Shown: in pieces, positions 13,934 to 18,448 of the stretch
How the letters are laid out: the number at the start of each line of letters is the position of its first letter
How positions within the stretch are numbered: position 1 is the first letter of the stretch
Assembly: GCA_002366755.1 (NCBI GenBank)
Contig: DFBV01000009.1
Coordinates: 5,595 to 25,905, forward strand
Reading direction: 5' to 3'
Origin: Anaerolineales bacterium UBA3071
GTDB taxonomy: Bacteria > Chloroflexota > Anaerolineae > UBA3071
Length of the DNA stretch: 20,311 nt
Position numbers and translations under genes: made by a program
The notes under the pieces: generated by a model
Told to the model about the DNA's origin: nothing
Database searches by the model: none
Seen by the model: the letters and a program-made list of their open reading frames with translations, nothing else

Positions 13934-14770
13934 ATGGGGCGCTTCAGCCGCTTCTGGCCCATCAGACCCTTCCGATGGTCGAGAAAGAGGGCTCTAGCGA
14001 CCACGGCGCTGGCGTTGCTGCTCGTGGTAGTGGGTGTCTTGCTCTGGCGGTCGGCCCATCGGAGTGAGGATCGAGTGTGGGAGCGCATCCAACGCAGCGG
14101 CGTGTGGCGGGTGGGGATGGATCCTAGCTTCCCACCCTTCGAAAGCCTGGACGAGAACGGACAGCCTGTTGGCTACGACGTGGATCTGGCACAGGCCATC
14201 GCGACCTGCTGGGGTGTAGAGGTCTCCTTCGAGGGAATCGGCTTCGACGGCCTGCTGGCGGCGCTGTGGGCGGACAAGGCCGATAGCGTGATCTCCGGAC
14301 TGCCAGTGGACCCGCGGTTGGCTCGCGACGTGGCCTATTCCATCCCTTACTTCGAGGCGGGACTTCTGCTCGTCGTCGCCGAGGGGACCTCCGACATCTC
14401 CGCTCCTGACGACCTGGCAGGGCGGCGGCTGGCCGTAGAGTGGGGCTCAGAGGGCGATGTGCAGGGGCGGGAGTTGCGTCGCCGATTGCCCGACGTCACC
14501 TTGCTGCCCTTTCCCTATCCCCAGGATGCTCTGACTGCTGTGGTTGCCGCGGAAGCGGACGGTGCGCTGGTCGACGCCATTAGCCTGCGCCAGTTTCGGC
14601 AACAGCATGGTGGTGTGCACGCTGTAGGAGCCCCGCTGGTATCCGTGCCCTATGTGGTTGCCGTGCCGCGCCAGGCCCCTCGGCTGCTGGAAGCGGTCAA
14701 CGATGCCCTGGTGGACTTGCGGGAGGAGGGCACGCTGAAGCGGCTGGAAGTGACGTGGTTTGGGCGATAG
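13934..14770 (+). CDS. Family 3 ABC solute-binding protein (amino-acid type), membrane-anchored
   Basis: 278 residues from the ATG at 13934, preceded by GAGGGGG. In-frame ATGs at 13871 and 13889 would add a Glu/Arg-rich N-terminus encoded by a purine tract and are less likely. A basic stretch (RPFRWSRKR) and membrane helix ALATTALALLLVVVGVLLWR lack a lipobox, so the protein is probably anchored by its signal sequence. The mature region matches family 3 binding proteins: WRVGMDPSFPPFESLDENGQ, VGYDVDLAQAIATCWG, FDGLLAALWADKADSVISGL, RDVAYSIPYFEAGLLLVV and AVEWGSEGDVQGRELRRRLP. The ligand is probably an amino acid or similar small polar compound. No permease or ATPase gene is nearby. It follows the glycoside hydrolase by 81 nt and ends before a 16-bp inverted repeat. 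Confidence 0.87.
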   Translation: MGRFSRFWPIRPFRWSRKRALATTALALLLVVVGVLLWRSAHRSEDRVWERIQRSGVWRVGMDPSFPPFESLDENGQPVGYDVDLAQAIATCWGVEVSFEGIGFDGLLAALWADKADSVISGLPVDPRLARDVAYSIPYFEAGLLLVVAEGTSDISAPDDLAGRRLAVEWGSEGDVQGRELRRRLPDVTLLPFPYPQDALTAVVAAEADGALVDAISLRQFRQQHGGVHAVGAPLVSVPYVVAVPRQAPRLLEAVNDALVDLREEGTLKRLEVTWFGR

Positions 14771-14771
14771 G

Positions 14772-14866
14772 AGGTGCAACGCACTTCTGAACACGAAGAC
14801 GACATGATCGGTCTTGAGGGCTGATTGGCAAGCGGCAGGTTCCTGGCCTGGAAGTGCGTTGCACCT
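14772..14866. repeat. Perfect 16-bp inverted repeat with 63-bp spacer
   Basis: AGGTGCAACGCACTTC (14772-14787) is the exact reverse complement of GAAGTGCGTTGCACCT (14851-14866). It starts 1 bp after the stop of the binding protein gene. It may be a transcriptional stop structure or a small MITE-like/REP element; the 63-bp interior contains no gene. Confidence 0.85.
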
Positions 14867-14884
14867 GGATCATGCCACGCGGAT

Positions 14885-14913
14885 TTGACAACTCCCGCCT
14901 TTTGTGCGATAAT
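14885..14913 (+). promoter_or_regulatory. Near-consensus promoter of a small transcription unit
   Basis: TTGACA (14885-14890), a 17-nt spacer ending TTTTGTGC, and GATAAT (14908-14913). It points at a short ORF and hairpins and not at any long gene. Confidence 0.72.
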
Positions 14914-14966
14914 CACGATAGGCTCCGATGGGAGCGTTCCTTCGCCATTCCAATATGGAGGAGGTG

Positions 14967-15026
14967 ATGCCTATGAAACGTAGCTGTACTAGCCGCGCCG
15001 TAGCATCGCCTCGGATCCTCCGATAA
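14967..15026 (+). CDS. Possible 19-residue microprotein
   Basis: ATG at 14967 (or 14973) with a strong GGAGGAGG just upstream encodes MPMKRSCTSRAVASPRILR and stops at TAA 15024-15026. It lies about 50 nt downstream of a strong promoter, and its 3' half is part of a long hairpin (14995-15038). No downstream plus-strand gene exists for it to regulate as a leader peptide. It could be a true microprotein or an ORF embedded in a structured small RNA. Confidence 0.4.
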   Translation: MPMKRSCTSRAVASPRILR

Positions 15027-15038
15027 GTGCTACGGCGC
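14995..15038 (+). ncRNA. Long hairpin within the small transcription unit
   Basis: GCGCCGTAGCA (14995-15005) pairs perfectly with TGCTACGGCGC (15028-15038), 11 bp. Between them TCGGA-TCC-TCCGA adds an inner 5-bp stem. With the promoter at 14885 and the terminator-like hairpin at 15045-15077, this outlines a structured RNA of roughly 160 nt. Confidence 0.45.
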
Positions 15039-15044
15039 AAACGC

Positions 15045-15077
15045 AAGGGCCTCTTCCTCGCTGAGGGAGAGGCCCTT
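15045..15077. terminator. Bidirectional hairpin terminator between convergent units
   Basis: AAGGGCCTCT (15045-15054) and AGAGGCCCTT (15068-15077) form a perfect 10-bp stem, extended inside by CCTC-GCT-GAGG after one mismatch. It sits 25 nt beyond the stop of the minus-strand HNH gene and ends the plus-strand small unit. T-tracts are weak on both sides. Confidence 0.65.
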
Positions 15078-15102
15078 CACTGTCTTGGATGGTTTCTGGG
15101 GG

Positions 15103-15606
15103 CTAGAAGACGTACTTGTTCCAGACCTCATGCTGGCGAGCGTCAGCCAGCACGGTCAAGGCAATGTAGCGCGGTCTGCGTGGGGGAGCCCGCAGCGGCA
15201 TGCCTGCCTCCTCGGGGGTGTGGTGCCCTTTGCGCTGATTGCAGCGCGTGCAGGCTGTCACGACGTTTTCCCACGAACTCCTGCCACCGCGAGAGCGGGG
15301 CACCACGTGATCCAGAGTCAACTCCGACTTGTCTGGCCGTGCTCCGCAGTACTGGCAGGCATAGCCATCCCGCGCCAGCACTGTGCGGCGACCCAGGGGC
15401 AGGGAAAGGCAGTGGGGGATACGTACGTAGTAGACGAGGCGGATCACCAAGGGCTGCGGAATGGCCCAGTTTTGGGCTCTCACCCAGGCCTCGGTTGCTT
15501 CCACGATCTGCGCTTTCTCCTTCAGAAGGAGCACGACGGCTCGCTTCACGGAGACGACGTTGAGTGGTTCGTAGGTGGCGTTGAGCACCAGGACGTTGCC
15601 GACCAT
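15103..15606 (-). CDS. HNH endonuclease family protein
   Basis: A 167-residue protein. The C-terminal half is a zinc-ribbon HNH domain: CQYCG (Cys84, Cys87), LTLDHVVPRSRGG with the catalytic-type DH at 99-100, WENVVTAC with Asn114, and CTRC (Cys119, Cys122). The N-terminus (VLVLNATYEPLNVVSVKRAV) matches the widespread stand-alone bacterial HNH proteins whose role is not established. Start ATG at 15604-15606 with GAGG 7 nt upstream. It lies downstream of tRNA-His on the same strand with 130 nt between, and may be transcribed by readthrough from the tRNA promoter. No restriction methylase or phage genes are adjacent. Confidence 0.9.
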   Translation of the reverse strand: MVGNVLVLNATYEPLNVVSVKRAVVLLLKEKAQIVEATEAWVRAQNWAIPQPLVIRLVYYVRIPHCLSLPLGRRTVLARDGYACQYCGARPDKSELTLDHVVPRSRGGRSSWENVVTACTRCNQRKGHHTPEEAGMPLRAPPRRPRYIALTVLADARQHEVWNKYVF

Positions 15607-15639
15607 GGGTAACCCTCGGCGGACAGGAGCCTATCCGAG

Positions 15640-15720
15640 AAGCCTGTAGAGGCGGTTCCCAGCCTCCGACAGGCCGTTCGACAGGGCTCACGACGGAGTG
15701 TCGGCCCTACCGGTTTCCCG
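15640..15720. repeat. Nested short inverted repeats downstream of tRNA-His
   Basis: GCCTGT…ACAGGC (15640-15672) encloses GAGGC-GGTTCCCA-GCCTC. The following stretch contains a second hairpin, AGGGCtcacgacggagtgtcgGCCCT. Its composition differs from the flanking genes. It looks like a small interspersed repeat cluster in the 130-nt gap. Confidence 0.5.
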
Positions 15721-15736
15721 AATAGGCACCAGAAAA

Positions 15737-15813
15737 TGGGGTGACCAGCGGGGCTCGAACCCGCAACCTCCTGGGCCACAACCAGGTGCTCTGCCGATTG
15801 AGCTATGGCCACC
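15737..15813 (-). tRNA. tRNA-His (anticodon GTG)
   Basis: Complete cloverleaf on the minus strand. Acceptor GTGGCCA pairs with TGGTCAC; D arm AGCTCAATCGGCAGAGCA; anticodon stem CCTGG/CCAGG with loop TTGTGGC (anticodon GTG); T arm GCGGG-TTCGAGC-CCCGC. The extra G at -1 opposite discriminator C73, unique to tRNA-His, is encoded (15813), and CCA is encoded at the 3' end, followed by TTTT. A promoter lies at 15852-15879. Confidence 0.96.
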
Positions 15814-15851
15814 GCGGTGACTATCAACACACGCTTCAGCAAGCAAGCTTC

Positions 15852-15879
15852 ATTCTACTCAGAAATCCTCTCTTGTCAA
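15852..15879 (-). promoter_or_regulatory. Promoter of tRNA-His
   Basis: TTGACA (15874-15879), a 16-nt spacer and TAGAAT (15852-15857) on the minus strand, about 38 nt upstream of the mature tRNA 5' end. Confidence 0.65.
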
Positions 15880-15909
15880 ATGCGGCGTACCAGGCTTTCA
15901 CTGAGAGAG

Positions 15910-15988
15910 AGGCTCGTAGTGCGCCACGGAGCGGAGTGGAGTGGCGCGAAACCGCACTCCGCTGCGCTGCGTGCGTGACTACGAACCT
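15910..15988. repeat. MITE- or REP-like element with 11-bp terminal inverted repeats
   Basis: AGGCTCGTAGT (15910-15920) and ACTACGAACCT (15978-15988) match at 10 of 11 positions as inverted repeats. The interior has further symmetry (GCGCCACGGAGCGGAGTGG…, CCGCACTCCGCTGCGC). The element is 79 bp and noncoding, placed between the tRNA promoter and the RRM gene terminator. Confidence 0.6.
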
Positions 15989-16016
15989 GGGGAGATTGCC
16001 CCTCTAGGAAATACAA

Positions 16017-16048
16017 GAGCGAGGCGTCAGGCATCTGACGCCTCGCTC
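16017..16048 (-). terminator. Rho-independent terminator of the csp-RRM unit
   Basis: A perfect 14-bp stem, GAGCGAGGCGTCAG / CTGACGCCTCGCTC, with loop GCAT (ATGC on the minus strand), followed on the minus strand by TTGTATTTCC. It lies 25 nt after the RRM stop codon. Confidence 0.85.
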
Positions 16049-16072
16049 CGTTGATTTCGCTAGCGGTGGATT

Positions 16073-16357
16073 CTACCAGCGGTCGCGACGATTGAAGTCC
16101 CGTTGCTCTCGGCGCGGCCGCGCCTCCGCCACTTTGATCTCTCGACCGTCCAGCATGGTGGCATTGTGCGCAGCGATGGCCTTCTCGGCATCTTGGACCG
16201 TTTCCATCTCCACGAAGCCGAACCCTTTCGAGCGGCCCGTGTAGCGGTCGCGGATGACCTCCGCCGACAGTACCGTGCCCTGGGCGCTGAACAGCTCGCG
16301 CAGTCCATCGTCCGTTGTGTCGTAGGACAGGCCGCCGACGTACAGTTTCTTGTTCAT
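16073..16357 (-). CDS. RRM-domain RNA-binding protein (RbpA/Rbp type)
   Basis: A 94-residue single RNA-recognition-motif protein: RNP2 KLYVGGLSY at 4-12, RNP1 KGFGFVEM at 44-51, and an Arg-rich tail PRREQRDFNRRDRW. This architecture is that of the glycine- or arginine-tailed Rbp proteins of cyanobacteria and other bacteria, which bind RNA in the cytoplasm and are often cold-induced. ATG at 16355-16357 with GAGAGGA just upstream. It follows the cold-shock gene by 76 nt with no terminator or promoter seen between, so a cold-responsive two-gene unit is likely. Confidence 0.93.
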   Translation of the reverse strand: MNKKLYVGGLSYDTTDDGLRELFSAQGTVLSAEVIRDRYTGRSKGFGFVEMETVQDAEKAIAAHNATMLDGREIKVAEARPRREQRDFNRRDRW

Positions 16358-16433
16358 TCTCTTCCTCTCTTGATGTTGCTTATCCTTCTGGGTCACAGCC
16401 CTGGTCACCGCGACCGGGCACTGCTGTTTAGAT

Positions 16434-16643
16434 CTACAGCCTGACCACGTTGGCAGCCTGGGCACCCTTGGGGCCCATCTGCACTTCGAATTCTACCTGC
16501 TCGTTCTCATCCAGATTGCGAAACCCTTCTCCCTGGATAGCTGAGTAGTGGACGAAGACATCTTCGCCACCCTCGCGGGCGATGAAACCATAGCCCTTGG
16601 AGCCATTGAACCACTTGACCGTGCCGATAATGCGCTCACTCAT
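16434..16643 (-). CDS. cspA: Cold-shock protein, CspA family
   Basis: A 69-residue OB-fold protein, complete: GTVKWFNGSKGYGFI with RNP1 KGYGFI (16-21), RNP2 DVFVHYSAI (28-36), and the typical C-terminus GPKGAQAANV. It binds single-stranded RNA/DNA and acts as an RNA chaperone, and may antiterminate by melting hairpins. AGGAGG lies 7 nt before the ATG. The leader of about 130 nt contains a terminator-like hairpin (16708-16737), which could make expression depend on readthrough. The RRM gene follows. Confidence 0.96.
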   Translation of the reverse strand: MSERIIGTVKWFNGSKGYGFIAREGGEDVFVHYSAIQGEGFRNLDENEQVEFEVQMGPKGAQAANVVRL

Positions 16644-16707
16644 GTGCGTTCCTCCTTTCCCTCATAATCCGTCGGCGAGGGTGGACCTGCCACGGTCACT
16701 AACAAAA

Positions 16708-16737
16708 CGCCGCCGGGCTTAGCAAAGCCTGGCGGCG
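16708..16737 (-). terminator. Terminator-like hairpin in the cspA leader (possible attenuator)
   Basis: On the minus strand, CGCCGCCAGGCTT-TGCT-AAGCCCGGCGGCG gives a ~13-bp GC-rich stem with one A·C mismatch, followed directly by TTTTGTTAG. It lies between the promoter (-10 at 16782-16787) and the start codon (16643), so the cspA transcript must pass it. Confidence 0.7.
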
Positions 16738-16781
16738 ACGAATGACGTCCGGACAGACACTTCCCTTCAACCTTCGTGCTC

Positions 16782-16810
16782 AATATAGCACAGAGAGGAA
16801 ACCTTGTCAA
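16782..16810 (-). promoter_or_regulatory. Promoter of cspA
   Basis: TTGACA (16805-16810), a 17-nt spacer ending CTGTGC, and TATATT (16782-16787) on the minus strand. The region 16811-16988 beyond it shows nothing I can assign. Confidence 0.78.
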
Positions 16811-16988
16811 ATCCGTCACTCCAGATGTGCAGAAGCAGACAGCAGCCAGGCTCAGCACAACCGTTGGGCCGGTGCCCACTGAAAGCGTTCTGTTCCCCTT
16901 GGCCGACCTGCCCTGGTGCTCGAATCGATCCCAGCCGGAGATCGTGAGCGCTTCCACTATCGAAACCCGCCTGTCGAGGAGGTATTGC

Positions 16989-18329
16989 TCAGTACTCGTA
17001 GCAACTGCCGCCGATGAACTCCCGCAGCAGTGACTGAGGCGGGATGGGCGTGTCGTCCTCCACCGGGGTGATGGTTCTCAGAAGCTCATGCACACGCGTG
17101 GAGCGGATGCAGGCATCCACCCGCTGCGGGTCGTCTGCGTACTTCTCGGCCCACTGTTTGAAGCCGTGCGTCAGCCGGGCTTTCATGATGGGCAACTCGT
17201 ATGGCAAACCGCTATTGATGATGTAGTCCGCCGTGTTGACGTGGGGGATGATGTTGCGCAGCTCGCTGCTGCGAACGTAGTGCCAATGCAACAACGTCCC
17301 TTCGGGATCGTAGGCCCGGAACTGGGAATCTCTGACCATGCGGCGCATCAGCCGCAGGTCGGTCCAGCGAATGAACTTCCCCTTGTCATCCTTCATCTGC
17401 AGCAGGGTCTCAATGTACAGCCTGAACTTCCGCTTGTCGGCGATGTCCCGGGTCATGTCGGCGTAGAGGCCATGCAGGCTGTCAATCAGGATGATGTCCT
17501 TCGGCCCCACCCGCATCGGCGTAACATTGAGCGTGCGCTTGCCTGAGTGAAAGTCGTAGAAGGGAGTCCTGACTTCCTCGCCGGCGAGCAGCCGCACAAG
17601 GTGCTCGTTGACGAGAGCCAAGTCGAGGGCCTGCGGCGTCTCGAAGTCGTAGTCGCCGAACTCATCCTTGGGATGCAACTCCAGATTGAAGAAGTAGTTG
17701 TCCACGTTGAGCGCCACGAGGCTCAGTCCTATCGCCTTCAGTCGTTCGCTGAGCTTGGTCGTGGTGGTCGTCTTGCCCGAGGAAGAAGGCCCAGCGACAA
17801 TGACGATCTTCACCTCATCCTGCCGTTCCCTGATGATCTCCGCCGTGGTTGCCACGTCCCGTTCGTAGACCTGGTCGGACTCGTGCACGATGTCAGGGAA
17901 CTCTCCGCGAGCAAGCCGTTCGTTCAGATGGCCAACCGTATGGAGGTTGTGGTCTACTGCCCAGTTGAGAACCTCGTAGATCTTGCGGTAGGGAATACTG
18001 CCGTCGCCACGCTGCGAGCGGACGCTTTTCTCTCCTCGCCGGCGGGCTCGCTCGGCCCGATACAGGATATAGGCCTTGGCGGTTCTTGCGTGTCCAGCCT
18101 CTATCAGCACCTTCTCGACGATGTCCTGGATCTCCTCGACGTGGGGAATGTGACCCGGGGGCGTGTTCTCCTCAAGAATAGCCACCACCTGCTTCGTCAG
18201 GCCTTCGGCGATGGAGCGATCGCGGCCGCCCACCGCCACCGCCGCCCGGTAGATGGCGTTAGTAATGCGTTTGGGGTTGAATGAAACGACATCACCTGTT
18301 CGCTTGACTACCTGTTTGATCTTCGTCAT
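16989..18329 (-). CDS. ATP-cone domain fused to a uridine kinase/phosphoribulokinase-like nucleoside kinase
   Basis: A 446-residue cytoplasmic protein. Residues 1-95 (IKQVVKRTGDVVSFNPKRIT … AYILYRAERARRR) are an ATP-cone, the nucleotide-sensing module of ribonucleotide reductases and NrdR. Residues ~172-400 form a P-loop kinase: Walker A GPSSSGKT (180-187), LNVDNYFF, DYDFETPQALDLAL, the uridine-kinase-type RTPFYDFHSGKR and the Walker B-like IILIDSLHGL. The expected reaction is phosphorylation of a nucleoside or sugar, with possible allosteric control by ATP/dATP through the cone; both are inferred. The ATG at 18329 has AGGAGG 10 nt upstream; an in-frame ATG at 18464 lies upstream of the promoter and is rejected. 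The leader holds a 13-bp hairpin. Confidence 0.85.
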   Translation of the reverse strand: MTKIKQVVKRTGDVVSFNPKRITNAIYRAAVAVGGRDRSIAEGLTKQVVAILEENTPPGHIPHVEEIQDIVEKVLIEAGHARTAKAYILYRAERARRRGEKSVRSQRGDGSIPYRKIYEVLNWAVDHNLHTVGHLNERLARGEFPDIVHESDQVYERDVATTAEIIRERQDEVKIVIVAGPSSSGKTTTTTKLSERLKAIGLSLVALNVDNYFFNLELHPKDEFGDYDFETPQALDLALVNEHLVRLLAGEEVRTPFYDFHSGKRTLNVTPMRVGPKDIILIDSLHGLYADMTRDIADKRKFRLYIETLLQMKDDKGKFIRWTDLRLMRRMVRDSQFRAYDPEGTLLHWHYVRSSELRNIIPHVNTADYIINSGLPYELPIMKARLTHGFKQWAEKYADDPQRVDACIRSTRVHELLRTITPVEDDTPIPPQSLLREFIGGSCYEY

Positions 18330-18367
18330 CTTGTTGCCACCTCCTATCCCTGTTGGCTGTAAGGACA

Positions 18368-18397
18368 TCGCCAGCCGGGCTTGTGCCCGACTGGCGA
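18368..18397 (-). promoter_or_regulatory. Leader hairpin upstream of the ATP-cone kinase gene
   Basis: On the minus strand, TCGCCAGTCGGGC-ACAA-GCCCGGCTGGCGA is a 13-bp stem with one T·G pair, between the -10 (18420-18425) and the ATG. It is followed by TGTCCTTAC, not a T-tract, so it is not a classical terminator; it may affect mRNA stability or translation. Confidence 0.55.
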
Positions 18398-18419
18398 CTG
18401 TTGGCCGGTCGCGTCTCAG

Positions 18420-18448
18420 ATTATAGCTGAAATCGGCCAATCCGTCAA
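18420..18448 (-). promoter_or_regulatory. Promoter of the ATP-cone kinase gene
   Basis: TTGACG (18443-18448), a 17-nt spacer and a perfect TATAAT (18420-18425) on the minus strand. The -35 box overlaps the stop codon (18445-18447) of the upstream secreted protein gene. Confidence 0.75.

Noticed and set aside
13261..14067. 268-codon plus-strand frame overlapping the glycoside hydrolase
   Set aside because: Out of frame with the WNEPN and ITEGG motifs and rich in Arg/Gly; a shadow frame.
16811..16988. Gap upstream of the cspA promoter examined for a small gene or RNA
   Set aside because: No ribosome binding site, tRNA, strong hairpin or recognisable protein was seen.
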